Assembly: GCA_007693385.1 (NCBI GenBank) | Contig: REDR01000060.1 | Span: forward strand, 1-58,852 | Direction of reading: 5' to 3' | Length of the DNA stretch: 58,852 bases | Source: Anaerolineaceae bacterium | GTDB taxonomy: Bacteria; Chloroflexota; Anaerolineae; Aggregatilineales; Phototrophicaceae | Part shown: in pieces, positions 25,724 through 34,494 of the stretch | Numbering within the stretch: the first letter of the stretch is position 1 | Layout of the letters: every line of letters starts with the position of its first letter | Notes under the pieces: generated by a model | Database searches by the model: none | Told to the model about the DNA's origin: nothing | Seen by the model: only the letters and a program-made list of their open reading frames with translations | Translations under genes and position numbers: made by a program

Positions 25724-26899
25724 ATGAATACCATCATCAACAAAAGTTTTTTCCGCGCTTTGATCGCTGTGGCGCTGGCTGTCATGCTGATCGTCCCCGC
25801 GTCCGTCCACACGGCGCGGGCGGACGACGACGCCGATCTGGAGCGCGTCGATTTCTTCCTGACGTTCATCCCCAATATCCAATTCGCGCCGATTTACGTC
25901 ATGGACGGCCTACTGCGTGAGCGCGGCTACTATCTGGATATACAGTACCTTGATGAGAATATCGGCGTTGATCTGCTGGCGAATAATTCGCTATCGTTCG
26001 GCATCGCTAGCGGCGAGCAGGTCATCATGGCGCGGGCGGCGGGGCGTCCGGTGGTCTACGTGTATCAGTGGTTCCAGCAATTCCCCGTCGGCATCGTCAT
26101 CCCCGATACCACCGACGCGCAAACCATGACCGACTTAACCGGCTTGCGCGTCGGCGTGCCCGGACGCTTCGGCGCGAACTACGCCGGACTGACCGCCGCG
26201 CTGAACGTTAGCGGCATGAGTGAGGACGACATCCGGCTGGAGTCCATCGGTTTCGCCGCGCCGGATGTGATCTGCGCGGGCGGCGTGGATGCGGCGGCGG
26301 TGTACGTCAATAACGAGCCGTTCCAGATTCAGCAACGGGCGGATCGCGGCGAATGCGGCGACGTGAGCGCGGTGACAGTGCTTCCCGTCTCCGACTATGG
26401 CGACATCGTATCGAATGGGCTGGTCACGAACGAAGTCACCATCGCCGACGATCCCGAATGGGTGGCGCTGATGGTGGAGACGTTTGACGCGGCGTTGCGC
26501 CTGTCGATCAACAATCCGGCGCTGGCTTATCTCAGCAGTGCCGCGTATGTGGATGATCTGCCGTTAGACGACGCCCTGCGCGACCATCTGAGCGCGTTGG
26601 CCGAAGCACAGGCCGATTTCCTGAGCGAATCGCCGGATCGTGACGACATCGCCGCCAGCCGCGAAGCGATGGCCGACGCTCTACGCGAAGCGCACGACGC
26701 CGAAACGCTGGTGCAATTTGAGGTATTCCTGTTGACGATTGACCTATGGGACGCGGAAGTGCCGGGCACGATGTCGGCGGATGCGTGGACTTTCACCCGT
26801 GATTTGATCGAGTCGATGGGTGATCTGGTCGCGCCACTGGACGACGACGCGCTGAGCCGCGCCTATACCGCCGACTTCCTGCCGGTAGATGAGGCGTAG
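25724..26899 (+). CDS. ribY: NMT1/THI5-like substrate-binding protein of the flavin ABC importer
   Basis: A 391-residue exported protein. The signal peptide is residues 1-33 (ALIAVALAVMLIVPASVHT core), with no lipobox. The NMT1/THI5-like core follows: DFFLTFIPNIQFAPIYVMD, LANNSLSFGIASGEQVI, GLRVGVPGRFG and DVICAGGVDAAAVYVNNEP. RibY proteins bind riboflavin; the ligand here is inferred from the FMN riboswitch. GAGGAG lies upstream of the ATG; the frame extends 15 codons further up without a better start. The ATPase gene follows at once. Confidence 0.8.
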   Translation: MNTIINKSFFRALIAVALAVMLIVPASVHTARADDDADLERVDFFLTFIPNIQFAPIYVMDGLLRERGYYLDIQYLDENIGVDLLANNSLSFGIASGEQVIMARAAGRPVVYVYQWFQQFPVGIVIPDTTDAQTMTDLTGLRVGVPGRFGANYAGLTAALNVSGMSEDDIRLESIGFAAPDVICAGGVDAAAVYVNNEPFQIQQRADRGECGDVSAVTVLPVSDYGDIVSNGLVTNEVTIADDPEWVALMVETFDAALRLSINNPALAYLSSAAYVDDLPLDDALRDHLSALAEAQADFLSESPDRDDIAASREAMADALREAHDAETLVQFEVFLLTIDLWDAEVPGTMSADAWTFTRDLIESMGDLVAPLDDDALSRAYTADFLPVDEA

Positions 26900-26903
26900 C
26901 GCG

Positions 26904-27647
26904 ATGCCTGCCGGGTTGACCGCGCGCGATGTCGTGGTGCGCTTCGGCGGGTTGCACGCGCTCGGCCCGGCGTCGCTGGCGGTGGCGGCGGGGCAGTTCG
27001 TCGCGCTGGTCGGCCCGAGTGGATGCGGCAAAAGCACGCTGATTCGGGCGTTCGCCGGTCTGCAATCGCTGAATCAAGGCGCGGTCTACATTGACGATCA
27101 ACCGGTGCGCCAGCCGTCGCCGCGTGTGCAGATGATGTTTCAATCGGCCAACCTGATGCCGTGGCGCACGGTGCGCGACAACATCGCGTTGCCGCTAGAG
27201 CTGGCTGGCGTGCCGCGCCATGAGCGCGAAGCGCGTGTCGCCGCGCTGTTGCCGATGCTGGGGCTAGAAGGCTTTGAGGAGGCGCTCCCGTCGGAGTTGT
27301 CCGGCGGGATGGCACAGCGTACCGCGCTGGGGCGGGTGCTGGTCGCCCGTCCGGATGTCTTGCTACTGGACGAGCCATTCGGCGCGTTGGACGCCATGAC
27401 GCGCGAGCGCGTCGGCTTCGATCTGCTGGATACGCTCCGCGATGCGCCCAAGACGGTCATCATGGTGACGCACGACATTCACGAAGCGGTCTTGCTGTCG
27501 GATCGCGTGCTGGTCATGTCGGGACGACCCGGGCGCATCATCGAAGATGTGGCGGTGACTCTGCCGCGCCCGCGCCGTCTGGATATGGTGTACGAACCGC
27601 AATTCGCCGAGATCGCACGGGCGATCCGCGCCGCCATCCGCTTTTAG
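26904..27647 (+). CDS. ABC transporter ATP-binding protein of the flavin importer
   Basis: A 247-residue ATPase that powers the importer. Walker A is GPSGCGKST, the Q loop is MMFQSANLMPWRT, the signature is LSGGMAQR, Walker B is VLLLDEPFGALDAMTRE, and the H loop is VTHDIHEA. It resembles SsuB/TauB nitrate/sulfonate-type ATPases, the usual partners of this permease class. The chosen ATG has GAGG nine bases upstream; another in-frame ATG sits 15 bases earlier inside the binding-protein stop region. Its end overlaps convergent recG by 4 bp. Confidence 0.87.
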   Translation: MPAGLTARDVVVRFGGLHALGPASLAVAAGQFVALVGPSGCGKSTLIRAFAGLQSLNQGAVYIDDQPVRQPSPRVQMMFQSANLMPWRTVRDNIALPLELAGVPRHEREARVAALLPMLGLEGFEEALPSELSGGMAQRTALGRVLVARPDVLLLDEPFGALDAMTRERVGFDLLDTLRDAPKTVIMVTHDIHEAVLLSDRVLVMSGRPGRIIEDVAVTLPRPRRLDMVYEPQFAEIARAIRAAIRF

Positions 27648-30277
27648 CTCACGTCGGTGCCGTCCTGATACAACATATCGACGCGCTGTTTGAGCAAGCG
27701 GTGATCGTCGCTCGTCAGGTGGCGGTCTTCTTCGTATAGCGTCCGCGCTTCTTGCTGGGCGAGCGCCACCAATTCCGGCGACATAATCTCGGCGATCTGC
27801 AAGCTCCCGCGTCCGCTCTGGCGCGTGCCGACCAGATCGCCCGCCCCGCGCAATTCCCAGTCGATTTCCGCCAGCTTAAAACCGTCGTTGGTCATCTCCA
27901 TCGCCCGCAGACGGCGCACGCTCTCCGGCAGGGCGGGGTTCTTCACATCGTCAAATGTCTTGACCGCCTTCAGATAGTCCGGCGTTTCCGGCGTGGCGTC
28001 GTCGGGGATTAGCATACAATATGAGGCGTGCTGACCGCGCCCGACGCGCCCGCGAAACTGGTGCAACTGCGCCAGCCCGAAGCGGTTCGCGCCTTCAATG
28101 GCGATGACGCTGGCGTTGGGGATGTCCACGCCGACTTCAGCGACGGATGTCGTCACCATAATATCGTATTCGCCCGCCGCGAACGCCGCCATGATCGCGT
28201 CTTTCTCGGCGGATTTCATCTTGCCGTGTAGCAGGCACACGCGATGACGGAAGAACACCTGCGACAGATGCTCATAGGCTTCGACGGCGGAGGCCGCGTC
28301 GATCTTGTCCGACGCTTCCACTAGCGGATGGATGATGAACGCCTGCCGCCCATTGTTGATCTGGTTCTTGATGAAGCTATAGATGCGCTCGCGCTCGCTC
28401 GGCAAGACGACCCGCGTCTCGATGGGGGTGCGTCCGGGCGGCATCTGGTCGATGACCGATAAATCCAGATCGGCGTAGATGGTGAGCGCCATCGTGCGCG
28501 GGATGGGCGTGGCGGTCATCACCAGCAGATGCGGGTTGTGGCCTTTGCCGCGCAACGCGCCGCGCTGTTCCACGCCGAAGCGGTGTTGCTCGTCGATGAT
28601 GGCGACGGCTAATTCTTTGAAGTTGACGCCGCTTTGAATCAGCGCGTGCGTGCCGATCACGATGTCGATACTGCCATCGGCTAGCCCGCGATAGATCGAG
28701 TCGCGCTCGCTGGCCGTCAAACTGCTGGTCAGCAGGGCGACCACCGGCTTCTGCTCCGACGGGAAGTTCTGCAACGTCTGGCCGATGCCGCGATAGTGTT
28801 GTTCGGCAAGGATGCCGGTCGGTGCCATCAAAGCGGCTTGCTTGCCACCGGCCACCGCCATCGCCATCGCGGTGACGGCGACGGCGGTCTTGCCACTGCC
28901 GACATCACCCTGTAGCAGGCGATTCATCGGCATATCGCGGGCGATGTCGGCGCGGATGTCGGCGATAGCGCGTGTCTGTGCGCCGGTCAATGGATACGGG
29001 AAGCAAGCGCCGGTGAAATCCGCCAGCCAGCTATCATCAACCGTCACCGGATGCGCGGGCGCGGATTGCCACTCGCGGCGGTTCGCCAGAATTGCCAGTT
29101 GCAACAACAGCAGTTGATCGAAGGCGTAGCGCCTGCGGGCGTGGCGCAGATGATCCGTGCCCGCCGGAAAGTGCAAATTCTTGACCGTCCAGCCGAGATC
29201 GGCCAGTTCCGCCCGTTCCAGCACCGCCTCCGGCACGTAGTCGGGCAGGCGATCCGCCCAATAATCCACCGCGCCGCGTATCAGTTGGCGCAGACGCCGC
29301 GCTCCCATGCCCTCCGTCAGTGAATACACCGGCACGATACCGGCTTTTTTCAGCTCGTCGCGGTCTAGTTCTTCCCATTCAGGGTTGGACATCTGCACGC
29401 GGTTACGGTAAACGCCGGTCTTGCCACGCACCACAATCTGCTTACCCTTGCGTAATTGCTTGCTGAGGTAGTGGCCGCTAAAGAACGTGATCGACAGGAT
29501 GCCGCTTCCGTCGTCTAGCTCGATATAAAGATTCTGCCGCCCTTTGCGGTCTGGCCGCACCTGTGAATGGCTGATCGTGCCGATCACGGTGGCGGTGATG
29601 TCCGGCGTCAGCCGCGAGATATACAGCAATTTTGTATAGTCGTCGTAACGGCGCGGCAAGGTGAACAGCAAGTCGTTGATGGTGTGGATGCCCAGCTTGT
29701 TCAGCGCGGTGGTGATGCGCGGACCGACGCCGGATATTTTGCTCACGTCCTCATTGAGTCCGCGCAGGATGTCGGCGGCCTCTTGCGGGTCGAGCGCCTT
29801 GCGTGGGCGGCGCGGCGGACGCGCTAATGGGGCATCCGGCGGGATGTCCAGCCGCCCGTCGGCGGGCGTGCTGTCGTCCGGTTCGTTGTGGGGAGCGCGG
29901 GGCGGTCTGTCCGGCGGCGCGTCCTTCGGTTTGCGTTCGCGCTTTTCGCGGCGCGGTCTGGCGGGCTTGGCGTCGGCGTATTGGCCTAGCCGCGCTTGAT
30001 AAGCCTCCGGCGCGGGCGTCCGCTTGGTGATGCGATCCATCATGTAGCTGACGGTGTTATGCCGCGCTTCCATGTCGTCCAGATCATCATAGCCCTGCAT
30101 CAGGTCATATAGCTCATCGACCAGAATATGCTGTTCCGGCTTTTTGGCCTGCTCGTGCGCTTGATTTTGCCAGTTGCCGCTGTACTTCTTCATGCCGCCG
30201 ATCACGGCACGGTTGTTATAGTTATTCTCGCGTTCTAGCTTCAGAACCTTTATTAAGGTTTCGATTGCAGATGGCAT
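27644..30277 (-). CDS. recG: ATP-dependent DNA helicase RecG with N-terminal extension
   Basis: An 877-residue superfamily-2 helicase that remodels stalled forks and recombination intermediates. An OB-fold wedge domain lies at about residues 210-320 (ITATVIGTISHSQVRPDRKGRQ). The helicase motor has Walker A LLQGDVGSGKTAVAV, the DEQH box AIIDEQHRFG, the motif III region VMTATPIPRT and motif VI QFRGRVGRG. About 190 residues precede the usual RecG start: a helical part (KVLKLERENNYNNR) and a Pro/Arg-rich linker (PPDRPPRAPHNEPDD), then a helix-hairpin-helix-like ISGVGPRITTALNKLG. The start has AAAGG upstream. Confidence 0.93.
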   Translation of the reverse strand: MPSAIETLIKVLKLERENNYNNRAVIGGMKKYSGNWQNQAHEQAKKPEQHILVDELYDLMQGYDDLDDMEARHNTVSYMMDRITKRTPAPEAYQARLGQYADAKPARPRREKRERKPKDAPPDRPPRAPHNEPDDSTPADGRLDIPPDAPLARPPRRPRKALDPQEAADILRGLNEDVSKISGVGPRITTALNKLGIHTINDLLFTLPRRYDDYTKLLYISRLTPDITATVIGTISHSQVRPDRKGRQNLYIELDDGSGILSITFFSGHYLSKQLRKGKQIVVRGKTGVYRNRVQMSNPEWEELDRDELKKAGIVPVYSLTEGMGARRLRQLIRGAVDYWADRLPDYVPEAVLERAELADLGWTVKNLHFPAGTDHLRHARRRYAFDQLLLLQLAILANRREWQSAPAHPVTVDDSWLADFTGACFPYPLTGAQTRAIADIRADIARDMPMNRLLQGDVGSGKTAVAVTAMAMAVAGGKQAALMAPTGILAEQHYRGIGQTLQNFPSEQKPVVALLTSSLTASERDSIYRGLADGSIDIVIGTHALIQSGVNFKELAVAIIDEQHRFGVEQRGALRGKGHNPHLLVMTATPIPRTMALTIYADLDLSVIDQMPPGRTPIETRVVLPSERERIYSFIKNQINNGRQAFIIHPLVEASDKIDAASAVEAYEHLSQVFFRHRVCLLHGKMKSAEKDAIMAAFAAGEYDIMVTTSVAEVGVDIPNASVIAIEGANRFGLAQLHQFRGRVGRGQHASYCMLIPDDATPETPDYLKAVKTFDDVKNPALPESVRRLRAMEMTNDGFKLAEIDWELRGAGDLVGTRQSGRGSLQIAEIMSPELVALAQQEARTLYEEDRHLTSDDHRLLKQRVDMLYQDGTDVS

Positions 30278-30305
30278 CGCTTTAACCTTTGCTCGTTGCG
30301 TGGCG

Positions 30306-31187
30306 TTAAAAATCGTCGTCCGGCGCAGAATCATCCCATTCGGCTTCTAATATGCAGATGCCGGTTGCCTCTATGCCGATCAGGGCGGCCAATGACGGAT
30401 TATACCTGACGAACGAAAAGGCGCACGCCGGAAATTCTTCGCGCAGGCGGCTTTGCAGAGGGCGCATGGGACTTTCTGCGATGGGGCGTGTCCCCAATAT
30501 CATCGCTTGTACGATGTCGGTAAATTCTACCATGAATTCCACCAGACGCTCGATAGCCTGATTGCGCGTGCGTACTTTCTCGATAGGCACCAGACAACCA
30601 TCATCAACCGCCAGAATCGGCTTGACACCCAGTATTGCGCCCAGTGCGACGTGCGCATCACTGAGGATGCCACTATGTCGTAACGCCTCAATACTATCGA
30701 TGTGATACACGGAATACACGCGCTCGATAGCGCCACGCACCCGCCGCACGATGTCGTCTATGTTGTCGCATTGTGTGGCGGCCTGTAGCGCTTCCCTGAC
30801 CAGCACGCCCTGACCGGCGCAGATCGTCCGCGAGTCCAGCACGATGATCCCCTTGTGGCCGATGCTGTGCGCGGCTTCGCTGGCGTTCTTCCAGCTATCG
30901 GTGATCTCGCGTGAGGTGTGGATGGACAAGATCGCGTCGGTGTTTTCCAGCGCGGCGCGGAAGGCGCGTTCGTAGTCGGCGACGGTGGGCGACATCAGAC
31001 GCGGGCGACTGCGGGCGTGCCGCAGAACATCGGCGCAATTATCGCCGGTTATCTCGATGCCTTCGCGGTAGATCAGGTCATCAACAGCGATGCGATAAGG
31101 CACGATGGTCAGATGCGGGGCTATCGTTAGGTCATCTTTGGATAGATGCGCGGCGCTATCGGTGATGATGTGAAATTGTGCTGTCAT
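30306..31187 (-). CDS. DegV family fatty-acid-binding protein
   Basis: A 293-residue protein of the DegV/FakB family, which binds an acyl chain and presents it to the FakA kinase. The N-terminal FHIITDSAAHLS, the SPTVADYERAF segment (ligand Ser/Thr) and SIHTSREITDSWKNA are family marks, as is IVLDSRTICAGQGVLV. No fakA gene is in the window. It is followed 28 bp downstream by recG on the same strand. Confidence 0.88.
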   Translation of the reverse strand: MTAQFHIITDSAAHLSKDDLTIAPHLTIVPYRIAVDDLIYREGIEITGDNCADVLRHARSRPRLMSPTVADYERAFRAALENTDAILSIHTSREITDSWKNASEAAHSIGHKGIIVLDSRTICAGQGVLVREALQAATQCDNIDDIVRRVRGAIERVYSVYHIDSIEALRHSGILSDAHVALGAILGVKPILAVDDGCLVPIEKVRTRNQAIERLVEFMVEFTDIVQAMILGTRPIAESPMRPLQSRLREEFPACAFSFVRYNPSLAALIGIEATGICILEAEWDDSAPDDDF

Positions 31188-31268
31188 AGGCGATTTTTTG
31201 TCCGGTTATGCGTCAGACGCTCACCGTATATTTTGCCCCCGCAATCGTCACGAAAGAAGGGGCAAGTT

Positions 31269-31300
31269 GGCCGGTCACGATTGGTTCGTGCCGGCCTGTT
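31269..31300. terminator. Hairpin between secreted protein gene and degV
   Basis: GGCCGG (31269-31274) pairs with CCGGCC (31291-31296), extended by CACGA with TCGTG. The T-rich tail is on the plus-strand side, so as a terminator for the minus-strand gene ending at 31320 it is imperfect. Confidence 0.45.
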
Positions 31301-31319
31301 TTATGCTGATGCGCCGTGA

Positions 31320-32774
31320 TTAGTCGGCGGCGTCGATGGTCAGCGTGAACGCGCCCGATAGCGGCCCGTCAAAGTTGAACACGCCGTTATTGATGCGGAT
31401 GAAGTAGCGGCCAGTCACCGGTATGACGACGGTATACTCGAACGAGTTGTTCGGCGTATTGCCGTACACGCCCAGCAGACTACCACCGGCCATCTGTTCC
31501 AGCGTATCATTGCGTGGCAGTTGAATATCGACGTTGATCGCCATGTTATCGCCCAGACCGGCGCCGGATACGGTGATCGTCTGTCCGGCTTCGCCATCGA
31601 AGGCATAGATCACTTCTCGCTCGTAGCTGTCGCTGGTCTGGCCTTCAATCGTCTCGCCCAGTTGGATGACCGGCGTTTGCGATTCGCTCAGTGTCAGCGT
31701 GTAGTTGGATGTCTGTCCGGGCTGGATGTCGCTGATGTCACCGATGAGGATGAGTTGCTGGCCGGGACGCGGGACGGCTAGCGGATCAATGAAGAATGTA
31801 TCATCGAACGAAGTCGCGCCGGAATTATAAACCATGCCATCCGGCCCATGAAATACGCCCTCAATCGCTAGCCCATCGTCACCGCCGCCGCGTAGTTCTG
31901 CACGGATGGCGGACGCCTCATCGACATTGAACGTATAATAGCTAACCGGCTGATCGGCGGTCAGGGTGCCGCTGACGCTCTCGCCCAGCGTGATCTCTTG
32001 CGCTTCGACTGGCTCGATTATCATTTGCACGGTGACGGGGGAGCGTGCGCCGTCGGGGCTACCGGTGAAGCGCTCTTCGCGTGTGCCCGGCATCAGCACC
32101 ACGCTGAAGAAATACGCGCCGTCGGTGATGTCCATCGGCACCGGCTCTACGGAGAATCCGTCGGGCATGTACCGCCCGCTATAGAATTGTCCGATTGGCC
32201 CGCGCCCACTAGCCTGAAAGTTGCCTTCGCCTTCAACCGCAATCACCCGCGCCCGTACGAAGTAGCTCGTCGCTTGATTGGAATTGAAGAAGCCGAAGCC
32301 AATCGGGTTATCGCGGTCTAGCTCGAATGTGATCGGTTCGTTCAAGACCAATGAAGGCACATCCACCGCCCGCACGACTAGCTCGAACTCCCCCTGACTG
32401 TGGCCGCCGCCGAAGCAACAGCGCGTCGCTACGATGATATACGTGCCCGCGTTCAGGCGTTGCGGGCCGAGAAAGGCGTTCAGCGCGCCGCCGGAGTCGT
32501 CGTCAAAGGTGATCTCGTTGCCGTCGGCATCCAGTAGATACAGGAAGCTATCCAAACGATCAAACCAATCGTCACTGACGGCGCTCATCAAGGCTGTGAT
32601 TGACGTGCCATCTTCCGGCACTTCAAAGCTGTAACGGATTTCCGGGCGCTCGTCGGTGATCGTGCCGGTGACGACCTCATCAAAATCAATCGGTTGCGGC
32701 GTTTCGTCCTGCGCATAGACCGCCGAAACCAGCAGAAGCAAGGCGGCGATTAGCGCGGCGCGTATATACTTCAT
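31320..32774 (-). CDS. Secreted protein with tandem PPC-like beta domains
   Basis: A 484-residue exported protein. The signal peptide is AALIAALLLLVSAVYAQ. The rest is made of repeated beta-sandwich units of about 110 residues that begin with a phrase like VVTGTITDERPEIRYSFEV or SVSGTLTADQPVSYYTFNV and run into FLYLLDADGNEIT, as in bacterial pre-peptidase C-terminal domains. Three units are clear, at about 30-140, 255-370 and 375-484. No catalytic domain is seen, so it is probably a wall or matrix protein. The start is fixed by AAGGAG; the frame upstream of it is not coding. Confidence 0.7.
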   Translation of the reverse strand: MKYIRAALIAALLLLVSAVYAQDETPQPIDFDEVVTGTITDERPEIRYSFEVPEDGTSITALMSAVSDDWFDRLDSFLYLLDADGNEITFDDDSGGALNAFLGPQRLNAGTYIIVATRCCFGGGHSQGEFELVVRAVDVPSLVLNEPITFELDRDNPIGFGFFNSNQATSYFVRARVIAVEGEGNFQASGRGPIGQFYSGRYMPDGFSVEPVPMDITDGAYFFSVVLMPGTREERFTGSPDGARSPVTVQMIIEPVEAQEITLGESVSGTLTADQPVSYYTFNVDEASAIRAELRGGGDDGLAIEGVFHGPDGMVYNSGATSFDDTFFIDPLAVPRPGQQLILIGDISDIQPGQTSNYTLTLSESQTPVIQLGETIEGQTSDSYEREVIYAFDGEAGQTITVSGAGLGDNMAINVDIQLPRNDTLEQMAGGSLLGVYGNTPNNSFEYTVVIPVTGRYFIRINNGVFNFDGPLSGAFTLTIDAAD

Positions 32775-32941
32775 GAAATTTTTCTCCTTGTGTTGTGTAT
32801 CCCAAAACAGATATTGCCATTGCTCATTTGATACCTCTCTATTATAGGGCTTTTCACGCGGATTTATCAGTAGCGGCGGTATGTATTGCGCCCGCACCAT
32901 TGACAATAACCTGAAATATACCGCCTCCGGCAAACGCATTA

Positions 32942-32970
32942 TTGACCTGCATAGGCCGCTGTGCTACACT
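32942..32970 (+). promoter_or_regulatory. Promoter of the tRNA-Ser pair
   Basis: TTGACC and TACACT are separated by 17 bp and lie 25 bp before the first tRNA. Confidence 0.6.
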
Positions 32971-32995
32971 ACGGCGCATCAACATGCGGCCACAT

Positions 32996-33083
<88 letters not shown>

Positions 33084-33101
33084 CACAACACAATAAGATA
33101 G

Positions 33102-33190
33102 GGGGAGGTGCCAGAGTGGTTGATTGGGGCCGCCTGCTAAGCGGTTGTTCGGGTAATGCCGAACCGCAGGTTCGAATCCTGTCCTCCCCG
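33102..33190 (+). tRNA. tRNA-Ser (anticodon GCU)
   Basis: A class II tRNA of 89 bases. The acceptor is GGGGAGG with CCTCCCC, the anticodon loop is CTGCTAA, the long variable arm contains TTCGGGTAATGCCGAA, and the T arm is GGTTCGAATCC. CCA is not encoded. It lies 18 bp after the first serine tRNA and shares its promoter. Confidence 0.95.
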
Positions 33191-33196
33191 CACAAT

Positions 33197-33231
33197 AGAC
33201 CGGTAGCTTATAATGAGCACCGGTCTTTTTT
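33197..33231 (+). terminator. Intrinsic terminator of the tRNA operon
   Basis: AGACCGGT (33197-33204) pairs with ACCGGTCT (33219-33226), followed by a run of T. Confidence 0.85.
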
Positions 33232-33258
33232 GTTTTCGGGGAACGGATACCAGACGAC

Positions 33259-34494
33259 ATGCAAACGGATGCGGCGCGATACATAGGCGACGAATTAGCG
33301 GTTTCTGCGGTGCGGCTGAGCGCGATCTGTGCGGCGGTAGGTACGCCCGCGTATGTGTATAGCGCTCGCGCCTTGCTGGATAATCTGGCGCGGGTGCGGG
33401 CGGCTTTCGCGGAATCCCGCCCGCAGATACATTACAGCGCGAAGGCCAACGCCAACCTCAGCGTTTTGCGCGTGCTGATCGACGCGGGCGCGGGGATTGA
33501 TGCGGTCAGCGCGGGCGAGATTCACCGCGCATTGCTAGCCGGTGTCGCGCCGTCGCGGGTGGTATTCGCCGGTGTCGGCAAGACGCCGGATGAAATCGAC
33601 TATGCGGTGGCGCACGGCGTCGGCTGGTTCAACGTGGAAAACGTCGAAGAACTGCGGATCATCAATAGCATGGCAGAGGCGCGGGGTGTGCGCTCTCGCG
33701 TCGCGTTGCGCCTCAATCCGGATGTGACCGCCGACACCGACCCGCACATCGCCACCGGACATAGCGGCGCGAAGTTCGGCCTGCTGGCCGATACCATCCG
33801 CGAGATTCTGGCGACGACGCACTCGTATCCGTCGCTGGACTTCGCCGGAATCCATGTGCATATCGGCAGTCAATTGCGCGATGTTTCAGCGACGGTGCGG
33901 GCGATTCAACACGCGCTCGATCTGATTCGGCCTTACCCGTTCATCCGCACCGTCAACATCGGCGGCGGGCTGGCGGTGCGTTACACGCCAGACGATCCCG
34001 CGCCGGATTGGGACGGCTTCGGCGCGGCGCTCGCGCCGCATCTGCGCGGCTATGATGTCCTGCTGGAGCCGGGGCGGGCGATTGCGGCGTCGGCGGGTGT
34101 TCTGCTGGTGCGCGTGCTATACGTCAAGCATCAGGGCGGGCGGACGTTCGTCATCACCGATGGCAGTATGGCGGAGTTGATGCGCCCGGCGCTTTACCAC
34201 GCCCGCCACCAAATTCTACCGGTTCGGCGCTCCGATTCTGCGCCTGTCATCGTGCAGGTGGTCGGCCCGGTGTGCGAGACGACGGACACGCTCGGCCATG
34301 ATGTCGCCTTGCCGCCGGTTTCTGCCGGTGACTTGCTGGCGATCTGCACGGCGGGCGCTTATGGCATGGTGATGGCGAGTAACTATAATGCGCGGCCACG
34401 TCCGCCGGAAGTGATGGTCAACGCTGACGGGACGACATGGCACATCGCCCGCCAGCGTGAGACATTTGACGATCTCACCCGCGCCGAGCGCTAA
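33259..34494 (+). CDS. lysA: Diaminopimelate decarboxylase
   Basis: A 411-residue PLP enzyme that makes lysine from meso-diaminopimelate. Lys62 in HYSAKANAN forms the Schiff base. The TIM barrel shows HVHIGSQL, the phosphate-binding VNIGGGLAVRY, and LLEPGRAI; the C-terminal part has VVGPVCETTDTLG and TAGAYGMVMASNYN, which give the active-site Cys and Tyr from the partner subunit. The length fits LysA. The start lies just after the tRNA terminator and may have its own promoter. The end overlaps the next minus-strand gene by 4 bp. Confidence 0.92.
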   Translation: MQTDAARYIGDELAVSAVRLSAICAAVGTPAYVYSARALLDNLARVRAAFAESRPQIHYSAKANANLSVLRVLIDAGAGIDAVSAGEIHRALLAGVAPSRVVFAGVGKTPDEIDYAVAHGVGWFNVENVEELRIINSMAEARGVRSRVALRLNPDVTADTDPHIATGHSGAKFGLLADTIREILATTHSYPSLDFAGIHVHIGSQLRDVSATVRAIQHALDLIRPYPFIRTVNIGGGLAVRYTPDDPAPDWDGFGAALAPHLRGYDVLLEPGRAIAASAGVLLVRVLYVKHQGGRTFVITDGSMAELMRPALYHARHQILPVRRSDSAPVIVQVVGPVCETTDTLGHDVALPPVSAGDLLAICTAGAYGMVMASNYNARPRPPEVMVNADGTTWHIARQRETFDDLTRAER

